From the NCBI RefSeq assembly GCF_003119195.2, contig NZ_CP022262.1, forward strand, positions 144,501 to 208,500: 64,000 nt of DNA. Reading direction: 5' to 3'. Positions 43,267 through 52,498 of the stretch are shown here, in pieces. The notes beneath the pieces were generated by a model. The model searched no databases. It saw nothing but the letters and a program-made list of their open reading frames with translations, and had not been told where the DNA came from. Origin of the DNA: Azospirillum baldaniorum. Its GTDB lineage: Bacteria; Pseudomonadota; Alphaproteobacteria; Azospirillales; Azospirillaceae. The translations under genes and the position numbers were made by a program. Numbering within the stretch: position 1 is the stretch's first letter; each line of letters starts with the position of its first letter.

Positions 43267-43304
43267 ACTTGGTCCTTGCGGACCAAGTGTTGTGCTTCGC
43301 ACAA
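43267..43304. repeat. Two adjacent hairpins
   Basis: ACTTGGTCC/GGACCAAGT (43267-43275, 43280-43288) closes a TTGC loop, and TTGTGC/GCACAA (43290-43295, 43299-43304) follows one base later. The tandem layout suggests an RNA structure. Confidence 0.45.
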
Positions 43305-43612
43305 GCTCCGTGTGCCACTCCGCTTGCTGCTTGCACAACAGGACTTCACCAATCAATTTTTGTTGAAAGCTCACTTAATCAGTATGTATGCCACATCAAC
43401 CCCAAGTACATATAGGCGTGCCGCATGGAAGATTGTGCGAATGTGGTCCGAGATAAAGGCAAGCAGGTTCGGCAGCGCAGCACGCGCATTTTTGTAATGC
43501 CCTGCCGCGCCACAGCGCGTTGCCTGTCTCGTTGAACGCCCGCCTGCTATGCCAGTAGCTCCCTCAGCGTCAAAGCGCGCCCAGACACTGGCCACGACCC
43601 TATGCGTGCTAT

Positions 43613-43634
43613 GGGAGTTGGATAATCGAACTCG
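43613..43634 (-). repeat. tRNA-3'-end-like direct repeat, copy B
   Basis: This is the partner of 40698-40719, in the same orientation with one mismatch in 22 bases. The two copies enclose about 2.9 kb with the proteasome-like gene and the two small genes. Confidence 0.4.
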
Positions 43635-43640
43635 CCCAAG

Positions 43641-44150
43641 CTACCCTCTCAAAAGAGCCAGCATGGGGAAAAGCACGGAAGCAGAAGCAATAACCAATAC
43701 CATGATTGCTGATCGCCGCAAAATTTGGTCCTTGGGCAACCAATCGGCACTTATCCACATCCGAATTGTATGCGCTACGATAGCTGGAGCGCCATACATC
43801 TGGACACCGATAACGAGTAACTGACCGTGGAAGTTCGGGCTTGGTGTGCCGTAGACAGCCCAGACCGTAGCAATTGATTGACTGGTTACAAACCCAACCG
43901 CCCCTCCAAGAAGGCTATTGGTAATGGGTGCAAGGGCATGGCTGCTACGTAGAGCCCGCCAAATGCCTGCCGGAAACATAGTGAGAAGCACAGCGCCACA
44001 AAGCAAATACCACGCAAATTCGTTTTGCGGTTCCTTTACAAACACTCCAAATATTACCGTGATAATCAACGGCGGTCCATAGACGGCCACCTCATCACCC
44101 CAATGGCTCTCCTTGTTCACAACCTCTTTCATGACTTCCATGAACTGCAT
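43641..44150 (-). CDS. Inner-membrane protein of unknown function
   Basis: The 169 residues show about four hydrophobic spans (VYGPPLIITVIFGVFV; FAWYLLCGAVLLTMFPAGIW; SLLGGAVGFVTSQSIATVWAVYG; SAIMVLVIASASVLFPMLALL). GGAGGG precedes the ATG at 44148-44150. No family recognised. It is divergent from the MASE1 kinase gene and could belong to the same signalling set. Confidence 0.55.
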   Translation of the reverse strand: MQFMEVMKEVVNKESHWGDEVAVYGPPLIITVIFGVFVKEPQNEFAWYLLCGAVLLTMFPAGIWRALRSSHALAPITNSLLGGAVGFVTSQSIATVWAVYGTPSPNFHGQLLVIGVQMYGAPAIVAHTIRMWISADWLPKDQILRRSAIMVLVIASASVLFPMLALLRG

Positions 44151-44274
44151 AATTCACCCTCCATTAAAGTGAAACGCCTGTTCAGGTGCTGGCATACATG
44201 CCGCATGCGGAAGGTTAACACTTTAGATATATATTTCCGAAATGGATTCGCAATCCAGTAAATAGGAGCCTGTT

Positions 44275-44850
44275 GTGCCGATCACTCGTTCACGCCTGCT
44301 CTCGTTGCTGCTGGCTGCCCTTGTATATCTGGCGCTGAAAGCACTGCTCTACAGGGTCGCAGGCTTGTTCGATGTCGCCCCTAATGCCAGTGCCTGGTAT
44401 CCGCCCATCGGGTTGATGTTGGCATTCACCATTCACAGTGGTTGGGCAGCAATCCCGTTCCTATTCATTCCATCTGATCTGCTCACCTATGGCACGGTCA
44501 ACAGCTTCAGCCTGCTCATCATCCCGCAAGCCGTCATTGTGGGCGTAACCGGGCTTTTCTTTCGACGTTGGCTCTCACCCGAACTTTTCAGCACGTCGAG
44601 AGGCATTGGAACATTTATAACTACAGCTTTAATTTCCGTATCTGCGCTGTTCGTCATTTCGGCGGCGACTATACAGATCATCACCGCCCGCCACATTTCC
44701 ATTACGGACAACATCAACTTCGCCTATTGGCTGGGGGATATGTCAGGGGTGTTGCTATGCACTCCCGTCTTTCTCGCACTATTTCATCTCGTCAATGACC
44801 AACCCGCTTGGAAATCAACCACGTGGTTTCCGCTGACAGCCTTGACCTTA
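44275..44850 (+). pseudogene. MASE1 histidine kinase, N-terminal half (split gene)
   Basis: The GTG start at 44275 has AGGAG upstream. The 192 residues before the IS show MASE1 membrane helices (LLSLLLAALVYLALKALLYRVAGLF, WYPPIGLMLAFTIHSG, FLFIPSDLLTYG, IIPQAVIVGVTGLFFRRWLS, FAYWLGDMSGVLLCTPVFLALF). The gene breaks at the TTA (44848-44850) where IS5 copy 1 starts. The matching C-terminal half lies at 52499-53779 on the other strand; joining both through TTA keeps the frame and gives a kinase of about 619 residues. Confidence 0.85.
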
Positions 44851-44890
44851 GAGTGCGTAACAAAACCGACGTGGAGCGGTTGGGAGGGGT

Positions 44891-45696
44891 ATGGCAGCCC
44901 CTCTTGTTTGCGACGCCCTATGGGCGATCATCGAGCCTCTGATCCCGCCGGAGCCGCCCAAGCCGAAAGGCGGCAGGCCACGCCTGGACGACCGCGCGGC
45001 GCTGACCGGCATCCTGTTTGTGCTGCGCACAGGCATTCCTTGGGAACTGCTGCCGGTGGAGATGGGGTGCGGCTCGGGCATGACCTGCTGGCGGCGGCTG
45101 CACGAGTGGCATCAGGCCGGCGTCTGGGAGCGGTTGCACCGTGTGCTGCTCGACCGGCTTGGCTACGCCAACGCCATCAACTGGGATCGCGCGGCAGTGG
45201 ACAGCGCCAGCGTCCCGGCAAAAAGGGGGGCGAGGAGACCGGCCCGAACCCGACGGATCGCGGCAAGCCGGGCTCCAAGCGCCACATCCTTGTCGATGCC
45301 AACGGCATCCCCCTCGCCCTGAGGATCTCGCCGGCCAACCGGCACGACAGCAAACTCTTGGAGGCGCTGGTCGATGCCGTGCCGGCGATCCGCCAATGTG
45401 CGGGCCGGCCACGGCGCCGCCCGGCCAAGCTACACGCCGACAAGGGCTACGACTTCGCCCACTGTCGGCAGGCGCTGCGCCGGCGGGCGATCATCCCGCG
45501 CATCGCCCGGCGTGGCATCGAGAGCAGTGAGCGCCTCGGCCGACACCGATGGGTGGTCGAGCGTACGCTCGCCTGGTTCGCTCGCTTCCGTCGCCTCGCC
45601 CTACGCTACGAACGGCGCGCCGACATCTTCACAGCCTTCCACAACATCGCCGCCAGCCTCATCTGCTGGCGCTTCGTCCAGAGATGGTTCTGTTAG
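44891..45696 (+). CDS. IS5-family transposase (frameshifted two-ORF type), copy 1
   Basis: The first frame (44891-45322) begins MAAPLVCDALWAIIEPLIPPEPPKPKGGRP and ends the first DDE part with AAVDSAS. The second frame (-1) continues KHADKGYD-type Asp and VVERTLAW Glu motifs to the end at 45696. A -1 slip at A5G6 (45220-45230) fuses them into about 268 residues, the usual IS5/IS427-group arrangement. The coding frame appears intact although copy 2 sits in the terminal repeat. Confidence 0.85.
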
Positions 45697-46547
45697 AGTG
45701 CGTAACAAAACCGGCCAGGAACGGTTGGTAGGGGCATGGCAGCCCCTCTTGTTTCCGACGCCTTGTGGGCGATCATCGAACCGCTGATCCCGCCGGAGCC
45801 GCCCAAGCCAAAAGGCGGACGGCCCCGGTTGGACGATCGTGCGGCGCTGACCGGCATCCTGTTCGTGCTGCGCACGGGCATCCCTTGGGAGCTTCTGCCG
45901 GTGGAGATGGGCTGCGGCTCGGGGATGACCTGCTGGCGGCGTCTGCACGAGTGGCATCGGGCCGGGGTATGGGAGCGACTGCATCGCGTGCTGCTCGACC
46001 GGCTCGGCTATGCCAACGCCATCAACTGGGATCGGGCGGCGGTGGACAGCGCCAGCGTTCCAGCAAAAAGGGGGGCGAGGAGACTGGCCCGAACCCGACG
46101 GATCGCGGCAAGCCGGGCTCCAAGCGTCACATCCTCGTCGATGCCAATGGCATCCCACTCGCCCTGAAGATTTCGCCGGCCAACCGGCACGATAGCAAGC
46201 TGCTGGAGACGCTGGTCGATGCCGTGCCGGCGATCCGCCAGTGTGCGGGCCGGCCACGGCGCCGCCCGGCCAAGTTGCACGCCGACAAGGGCTACGACTT
46301 TGCACACTGCCGGCGGGCGCTGCGCCAACGAGCGATCATTCCGCGGATCGCCCGGCGTGGCGTCGAGAGCAGCGAGCGTCTTGGCCGACACCGATGGGTG
46401 GTCGAGCGGACGCTCGCATGGTTCGCCCGCTTCCGCCGCATCGCCGTCCGATACGAACGGCGCGCCGACATCTTCACCGCCTTTCACCACATCGCCGCCA
46501 GCCTCATCTGCTGGCGCTTCGTCCAAAGATGGTTCTGTTAGGCGCTC
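45696..46547 (+). mobile_element. IS5-family copy 2
   Basis: The 852-bp element runs from GAGTGCG (45696) to GGCGCTC (46547), with target duplication TTA at 45693-45695 and 46548-46550. It is nested in the right end of copy 1. Ends differ slightly from copy 1 (GGCGCTC versus GGCACTC). Confidence 0.9.
45736..46541 (+). CDS. IS5-family transposase, copy 2
   Basis: Same two-frame design as copy 1: the first frame is 45736-46167, the slip site A5G6 is at 46065-46075, and the second frame ends at 46541. The DDE motifs VDSAS, HADKGYD and VVERTLAW are all present. It differs from copy 1 at many third positions, so the two are separate lineages of the same element. Confidence 0.85.
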
Positions 46548-46557
46548 TTAGGCACTC

Positions 46558-47683
46558 TAAGAATCCTTCGCAGCTGTGGGACCACGCGTTTCGAACCCAT
46601 ATCGATGACAAGTGTCGCCACCTTGTTTTCGCGATGTTTTTCTGCTCCGAGTACGGCGTGGAACGCGATACGCTCCGCCAAGCCTATGATCCGTTGCATA
46701 CGGCCCTGTGCGCACGCTACGGCGTTGCGCATAATCCAAAAGATTTCGAGGAGGCGATACGAATACTGGAAGGCAGTTTCATCAAAATCAGCGGCAAGTT
46801 GATCAGCTATATCAATCCTTCGATTCGTGACTATATGGCAGAGTATTTAAATGACTTCACGCTGTTGGAAGATCTCGCTCGTTCTGCACAAAAAGCCAAC
46901 TATGCCAAAGCGGTCTGGGATTTTGGGAGTAAAGACAGGCTCAACACGCTTGAGCGGCGAAGTCTAGCACTTGCATTCCAGTATGTGGCTGAAAATTTTC
47001 CGATCATCAGGGTATGGTCCCCAAGCCTGGACGAGCCCGGTTCATACATCGTGTCGGATATAGGGATCACTGATAGGCTCAAGCTGCTTCTGGATTGGTG
47101 GACGGCTAGCGGAGAAGCCAGGTTCGCGGTTCTTGCGCTTGAACTGGCGGCAACTCCTCCAGACGGATTTAGCCCTTGGCGGGATGGAGCGGAGATGGTC
47201 GAACTCCTGTGCGAGCTGCTCGATCCCTTCAATTTCGAAGACGCTCCTTTTGTTGAGGTAATGGTTGGGCATCTAGAGGCCGGCCTCATCGACATGCTCA
47301 ACGGCCACATGGGAATGGACGACCTTAAGAAAATCTCCGATGCGATTGAGGAGAACAGCACAAGCGTCTCTTCACACATCATGAAGGCAATGGAGCATGC
47401 CATCGTTCGCGAATTTGAGGAAATATCGGACCGCGTTGTAGAGCTGGATTCAGAGTCCACGCTGAACGATTACATGGGCTATTTGGGCGCTCTTGCTCTC
47501 CGAGTAGGGATCCCGAAATCCATCGTGGAACGGGCCGAAAAGGCTGTGAAAGAGCGGATCGAGGCCATTGAGGAAGAAGCCACAATCGCTGAAGCACCTG
47601 AAGTTGGCCGTGGAAAGCGGGAGAACGAAACCTTCGACGATACTGCAATCCAGAACCTTTTTGCGCCCCTTCTGTCCCTGTAG
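46558..47683 (+). pseudogene. nSTAND3 NTPase, C-terminal remnant
   Basis: About 375 residues follow IS copy 1 without an own start. NPSQLWDHAFRTHIDDKCRHLVFAMFFCSEYG, FEEAIRILEGSFIKI and YINPSIRDYMAEYLND match the C-terminal part of nSTAND3-type proteins, which are STAND NTPases found in defence islands, often fused to a nuclease domain. The N-terminal sensor/nuclease and NTPase parts are gone, cut by the IS. The remnant keeps an open frame to the TAG at 47681-47683, so loss seems recent. Confidence 0.7.
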
Positions 47684-47796
47684 TGCCACTTCGACGTTCA
47701 TCATGGATGCTACTCTCCCTTAAAGTGGAGGTTCCAATTCTCAATTCTTTGTTTTATAGGTAATTTTGATGCAATAATTTCGCATAGAGACCACCC

Positions 47797-50046
47797 ATGC
47801 TGACGTCGCTCAAGGTAATTGAGAATCTCGGGATTTTCTCCAAGTACAGTGCCGCGAACAACCTGCCGGAGTTTCAGCGCTTTAACGTAATTTACGGTGA
47901 TAACGGCTCGGGTAAAACGACGCTGTCGCGGCTGTTCGCAACTCTCCCGACCGGCAGGCATCTTGAATACCCCGATCTAAAATACTCCATTACTACGCAG
48001 TTGGGCGCTTTGACGCACGGACAAAACTATCCAAGGAAAGTCCGGGTCTTCAACGCCGACTATGTCGAGGCAAATATCGGCCAGTGTGAGGGACATATCC
48101 CTCACATCCTAATCGTTGGGGAAGATAATATGGCTCTCGCGCAGGAAGTTGCTGACGAACAGGCCGCTTATACAGAACGGCTCAAGGGGATCAAGGCTGC
48201 AACAGATGCCATCACAAAATTGGAGAGCGATCGGGGAAAGCTATTTTCGGCTATTGCAAAGACGATCGGCGAAGCGACCAGCGGCGCAACGTTGCGGAGC
48301 TATCGTAAGCCCGATGCCGAAGCAGCCTACCGCAAGCTGAAAAACTTTAAGAAGCCATCCGATGCCGAACTTGTAGTCTATCGCACGACCTTACATCAGG
48401 AGCAGCTTGAGGCCGTTCAATGCGCGACTCTCCCCCTTGAGAACAGCGTTGACGGCGCCAGCCGAAATCTGTTGGAGATCCTCAGTGCTATTGCCTCCGA
48501 TGTAAGCGCTCTCACCGCGCGCACCGCCCAGTCAGCTGTGATTGCTCGCCTTGAAGAGAATGGCGACCTCTATGATTGGGTTGAGCGCGGTATTGCTATC
48601 CATCGCGATCACAAGTCTGAGCGTTGTGAGTTTTGCGACCAGATGTTGCCTACCGCGCGCATGAAGCAGTTGGTAGGCCATTTCAGTGACGAAGATCAGA
48701 ACCTGAAATTCGATATCGAGGCTGAGCAGAAGCATCTCGACGTTGTACGAGACTACATTCATCAGTTGGTCATTCCAGCAAAGGCGCAATTCTATTCCGA
48801 GCTGCGGGAGGAAGCCGAAGCCACTTCGCTCGCGCTCGAAAACGCAAAGGCGAGCGCGCTGAAATTTGTTGATGATGCTGATGCCGCGCTCATGCAAAAG
48901 CTTACGCAGCGCACGAGGTCTTATGAGGTGAGCCTGACAACAGATTTCTCAGGCCTATCGGTAGCGCTTACGAGAACTGAGGCGCTGTGTGATCGCCACA
49001 ATCAGAAAACCTTTGCTTTTGATGCCGAGAAGGCAAAGGCGCGCGACGCCATTGAAATGAGCTACCTGTTATCGATTTCACCCCAGGTCATTGCACTGGA
49101 CGACGAGATCACCAAAGCCAGGAAGGTCATTGAGGACCTCAAAGACGGTGCATTAGAGCCGTTTTTGGCGCGTACTCTTGAAGATCTCGAAAAATCGATC
49201 ACTGAAAAGCGAGCTAAAGTTGCGAATGCACACAAAGCTGGCGAAGACATCACCAGGAGGTTACAAAATTTTCTTGGGCGTACAGAGCTTTCATTTGCCT
49301 CAGCGGACCAGGGATACTTGGTTTACCGCAGAGGGAAGCCAGCCAAGCGCCTAAGTGAAGGCGAGAAAATGGCAATCGCTTTTATCTACTTCCTTGTTCA
49401 ACTTGGTGATCAGGCCTTCGATATCGCCGAAGGCGTTGTGGTGATCGATGATCCTATCTCAAGCCTAGATTCATCAGCGATCTACCAAGCATTCTCCTAC
49501 CTCAAGAATGCCGTCAAGGATGCCAAACAGGTTATCATCCTCACGCACAACTTCGACTTCCTGAAGCTGGTGCTGAACTGGTTTCACGGAATCCCCACGA
49601 AAGCTGGGTTTAAGTCATACTACATGGTCGTATGCACGGAGAACGAGAACGGGCGCAACGCACGGCTATGCAAGCTCGATCAGCTGCTTCAGGATCATGC
49701 CTCTGAATACCAGTACCTCTTCAAAAAGCTTTACACGTATAAGTCCGACGGGACAATTGAAAGTGCCTATCACATTCCCAATGTCGCACGAAAAGTTTTG
49801 GAGACATTTCTGGAATACTACGAGCCTTCTTCTGCCAATCTTTACAAAAAACTCGACGCGATCGACTTCGATCCTCTCAAAAAGGCTGCCATTTTCAAGT
49901 TTGCTAATGATCTTTCACATATGACTGGCAAAGGGTTTGATCCGGCATTGGTCGCCGAGACACAAAAGAACACTGCCTATCTCTTGGAGATGATCGCAAC
50001 GTTAGCCCCAAAGCATCATGCGGGTCTTGTGAAGCTCAGTTCTTAA
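47797..50046 (+). CDS. AAA_13 family ATPase, RloC/PrrC-like anticodon nuclease candidate
   Basis: The 749-residue protein has a Walker A (YGDNGSGKTTLSRLF, about 33-47), a long coiled-coil middle with a CxxC pair (C277, C280) like the zinc hook of RloC, and an ABC-type signature RLSEGEKMAIAF. Walker B is VVVIDDPISSLDSS, followed by a switch ILTHNFDFLKL. After the ATPase comes about 150 residues with an R-x3-E (R665, E669) and a later His (H708), similar in order to the catalytic Arg-Glu-His of PrrC/RloC anticodon nucleases. Cleaving tRNA after phage attack is the inferred role. No linked R-M gene is seen, which fits RloC better than PrrC. Confidence 0.7.
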   Translation: MLTSLKVIENLGIFSKYSAANNLPEFQRFNVIYGDNGSGKTTLSRLFATLPTGRHLEYPDLKYSITTQLGALTHGQNYPRKVRVFNADYVEANIGQCEGHIPHILIVGEDNMALAQEVADEQAAYTERLKGIKAATDAITKLESDRGKLFSAIAKTIGEATSGATLRSYRKPDAEAAYRKLKNFKKPSDAELVVYRTTLHQEQLEAVQCATLPLENSVDGASRNLLEILSAIASDVSALTARTAQSAVIARLEENGDLYDWVERGIAIHRDHKSERCEFCDQMLPTARMKQLVGHFSDEDQNLKFDIEAEQKHLDVVRDYIHQLVIPAKAQFYSELREEAEATSLALENAKASALKFVDDADAALMQKLTQRTRSYEVSLTTDFSGLSVALTRTEALCDRHNQKTFAFDAEKAKARDAIEMSYLLSISPQVIALDDEITKARKVIEDLKDGALEPFLARTLEDLEKSITEKRAKVANAHKAGEDITRRLQNFLGRTELSFASADQGYLVYRRGKPAKRLSEGEKMAIAFIYFLVQLGDQAFDIAEGVVVIDDPISSLDSSAIYQAFSYLKNAVKDAKQVIILTHNFDFLKLVLNWFHGIPTKAGFKSYYMVVCTENENGRNARLCKLDQLLQDHASEYQYLFKKLYTYKSDGTIESAYHIPNVARKVLETFLEYYEPSSANLYKKLDAIDFDPLKKAAIFKFANDLSHMTGKGFDPALVAETQKNTAYLLEMIATLAPKHHAGLVKLSS

Positions 50047-50057
50047 GGCTCTGCGTC

Positions 50058-50094
50058 CGCTTCTCAGCAGACATTCAATTTCTGCTGAGAAGCG
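50058..50094. terminator. 14-bp hairpin between convergent genes
   Basis: Arms at 50058-50071 and 50081-50094 pair perfectly around a 9-base loop, 12 bases after the ATPase stop and before the end of the receiver gene on the other strand. No T run follows, so it may act as a weak or factor-dependent bidirectional terminator. Confidence 0.5.
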
Positions 50095-50127
50095 TACAGC
50101 CGAAAAGTGGAAATATGGTATGGCCCG

Positions 50128-50371
50128 TCATTCGATCCGGTGCTGACGAATAGTCGCTATCAAGTTTTCATTGTCGAACGGCTTATAGAACACATGGTCA
50201 GCGCCCCAGGTGCGCGCCATTGCCGCCGTGCTTTCGATAGGGATGCGGGCAGCGCCCCCGGTGATGACAAAGACGGGCGTGTTCGGGCGGATAGCGCGCA
50301 TCCGCTGGAGAAGGTCGATGCCGTTCAGGCGCGGCATCCATACGTCTGCGATCACCAGATCGAAGGCACTA
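50128..50371 (-). pseudogene. Response regulator receiver, C-terminal part (IS-split)
   Basis: The fragment reads SAFDLVIADVWMPRLNGIDLLQRM...VFVITGG...GADHVFYKPFDNENLIATIRQHRIE. It contains the phospho-acceptor region Asp (IADVW), the Thr of VITGG and the Lys of YKPF, and ends at 50128. The N-terminal part is at 52380-52491. IS630 and IS5 copy 3 lie between; removing both with their TA and TTA duplications restores an exact open frame. Confidence 0.88.
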
Positions 50372-51509
50372 GTGCACTGACGCAGACATAGGATTCACAG
50401 CGGCCGGCCGACGTGCGATTCTGTCGGCATGGCCCAGACCGTCAGCATCATCGTTGGAGCGGAGGACCGCGCGCGCTTGGCCGCGATCCTCGGCGACCGG
50501 AACCGCCCTCAGAAGCATGTGCAGCGGGCGACCATCATCGTGCTCTCGGCCGAGCGGCTACCGGTGCAGGAGGTGGCGCGCCGCGCCGGTGTCAGCCGCC
50601 CGGCGGTCTGGCGCTGGCAGGTGCGCTACGCCGAACAGGGCGTGGACGGGCTGCTGCGCGACAAGACGCGTAAACCTGGGCGGGCGCCGCTGCCCACCGC
50701 TACGGTAGCCAAGGTGCTGGCGCTGACCTGCTCGGAACCACCCGGCGCGGTGACGCATTGGACCGGCCGGGCGGTGGCCAAGGCGGTCGGCATCAGCCTG
50801 CGCGCCGTGCAGCGCATCTGGGAGGCCAATCGCCTTCAGCCCCATCGCATCCGCACCTTCAAGCGCTCCAACGACCCGGCCTTTGCCGCCAAGGTCGAGG
50901 ACATCGTCGGGCTCTACATGGACCCGCCGTGCCACGCAGTGGTGCTGTCCATCGACGAGAAGAGCCAGATCCAGGCGCTCGACCGCACCCAGCCCGGCCT
51001 GCCGCTGAAGCCCGGCAAGTGCGGGACGATGACGCACGACTACAAGCGCAACGGCACCACCACGCTGTTCGCCGCGCTGAACACGCTGGACGGCACGGTG
51101 GTCGGGCGCTGCCTGCCCAAGCACACCCACAAGGAGTTCATCAAGTTCCTGAACGCTGTGGAGCGCGCCGTCCCGGCGGGCAAGGTGATCCATGCCATCG
51201 TCGATAATTACGCCACCCACAAGCATCCCAAGGTCCTGGAATGGCTGGCTGATCACCCGCGCTGGGTCTTCCACTTCACGCCTACCTCGGCCTCCTGGAT
51301 CAATGCCGTCGAGGGCTTCTTCTCGATCATCACCCGCAGACGCATTCGGCGCGGCGTCTTCAAGTCCGTGGCCGACCTCCAGGACGCCATCGCCCGCTAC
51401 ATCCGCGAGCACAACAAGGCATCCAAACCCTTCGTCTGGATCAAGCCCGCCGACACCATCCTCGCCAAGATCGCCCGGCTCCCTGCACCTTCTGAATGAG
51501 TCAGTGCAC
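50372..51509 (+). mobile_element. IS630-family element
   Basis: The 1138-bp element has imperfect inverted ends GTGCACTGACGCA (left) and GTGCACTGACTCA (right, reversed). It is flanked by the TA duplication typical of the family (50370-50371 and 51510-51511). It sits in the receiver gene. Confidence 0.88.
50429..51499 (+). CDS. IS630-family transposase
   Basis: The 356 residues show an N-terminal HTH pair (VQEVARRAGVSRPAVWRW; AVAKAVGISLRAVQRIW) and the DDE set in VLSIDEKSQIQ (Asp), HAIVDNYATHKHP (Asp) and INAVEGFFSIITRR (Glu). The frame is intact and nearly fills the element, so it may be active. A decayed relative of its 3' end is found at 56785-56949. Confidence 0.93.
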   Translation: MAQTVSIIVGAEDRARLAAILGDRNRPQKHVQRATIIVLSAERLPVQEVARRAGVSRPAVWRWQVRYAEQGVDGLLRDKTRKPGRAPLPTATVAKVLALTCSEPPGAVTHWTGRAVAKAVGISLRAVQRIWEANRLQPHRIRTFKRSNDPAFAAKVEDIVGLYMDPPCHAVVLSIDEKSQIQALDRTQPGLPLKPGKCGTMTHDYKRNGTTTLFAALNTLDGTVVGRCLPKHTHKEFIKFLNAVERAVPAGKVIHAIVDNYATHKHPKVLEWLADHPRWVFHFTPTSASWINAVEGFFSIITRRRIRRGVFKSVADLQDAIARYIREHNKASKPFVWIKPADTILAKIARLPAPSE

Positions 51510-51527
51510 TAGATTGCAGCCGTGTTA

Positions 51528-52379
51528 GAGTGCGTAACAAAACCGGCTGGGAACGGTTGGTAGGGGCATGGCAGCCCCTCTTGTTTGCGACGCCTTGTGG
51601 GCGATCATCGAACCTCTGATCCCGCCGGAGCCGCCCAAGCCGAAAGGCGGACGGCCCCGGCTGTGCGATCGTGCTGCGCTGACCGGCATCCTGTTCGTGC
51701 TGCGCACGGGTATTCCTTGGGAGCTTCTGCCGGTGGAGATGGGCTGCGGCTCGGGTATGACCTGCTGGCGGCGTCTGCACGAGTGGCATCGGGCTGGCGT
51801 GTGGGAACGGCTGCATCGTGTGCTGCTCGACCGTCTCGGCTATGCCAACGCCATCAACTGGGATCGTGCGGCGGTGGACAGCGCCAGCGTCCCGGCAAAA
51901 AGGGGGGTGAGGAGACCGGCCCGAACCCGACGGATCGCGGCAAGCCGGGCTCCAAGCGCCACATCCTCGTCGATGCTAACGGCATCCCGCTCGCCCTGAG
52001 GATCTCGCCAGCCAACCGGCACGACAGCAAGCTGCTGGAGGCGCTGGTCGATGCCGTGCCGGCGATCCGCCAGTGTGCGGGCCGGCCCCGGCGGCGACCG
52101 GCCAAGCTGCATGCCGACAAGGGCTACGACTTCGCTCACTGCCGGCGGGCGCTGCGCCAACGAGCGATCATTCCGCGGATTGCCCGGCGTGGCGTCGAAA
52201 GCAGCGAGCGTCTCGGCCGATATCGATGGGTGGTCGAGCGTACGCTCGCTTGGTTTGCCCGCTTCCGCCGCATCGCCGTCCGCTACGAACGGCGCGCCGA
52301 CATCTTCACTGCCTTTCACCATATCGCGGCCAGCCTCATCTGCTGGCGCTTCGTCCAGAGATGGTTCTGTTAGGCGCTC
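51528..52379 (+). mobile_element. IS5-family copy 3
   Basis: The 852-bp element has target duplication TTA at 51525-51527 and 52380-52382 and ends GAGTGCG / GGCGCTC. It is inserted in the receiver gene 16 bases from the IS630 element. Confidence 0.92.
51568..52373 (+). CDS. IS5-family transposase, copy 3
   Basis: The two-frame transposase has its first frame at 51568-51999 and the second ending at 52373, joined by a -1 slip on A5G6. DDE motifs as in the other copies. Closest to copy 2 by its ends (GGCGCTC) and by residues in the second frame (YERRADIFTAFHHIAAS). Confidence 0.85.
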
Positions 52380-52491
52380 TTAGCGCCTCTTCACCATCAA
52401 CAGCTTCATCTACAGTGTATCCGGCATCTTCCAGGCTGGTGCGTAGCGAATAGCGGACGTTCTCGGCATCATCGACAATCAGAATCTTCAT
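52380..52491 (-). pseudogene. Response regulator receiver, N-terminal part (IS-split)
   Basis: The fragment starts with the ATG at 52489-52491, 7 bases after the kinase stop, and reads MKILIVDDAENVRYSL, then LEDAGYTVDEAVDGEEAL before IS5 copy 3. The DD pair of the acidic pocket is present. The kinase and receiver are in the same order and direction, so they formed one operon. Confidence 0.88.
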
Positions 52492-52498
52492 GGCGCCT

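Larger units (their letters stand above)
42307..43640. other. Gene-free 1.3-kb stretch with hairpins
   Basis: No frame here looks coding: the open frames are short, overlap in several phases and lack ribosome sites. Clear hairpins are present (42518-42549; 43267-43304) and several short inverted repeats between 42640 and 42800. A structured RNA is possible but no known class is recognised. Confidence 0.5.
44851..46557 (+). mobile_element. IS5-family copy 1, interrupted by copy 2
   Basis: An 852-bp element starts GAGTGCGTAACAAAACC at 44851 and would end GGTTCTGTTAGGCACTC. Copy 2 has inserted at the TTA inside its right end, leaving the last 7 bases (GGCACTC) at 46551-46557. Left flank is TTA (44848-44850), right flank TAA. 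It is almost identical to copy 4 in inverse orientation. Confidence 0.88.
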
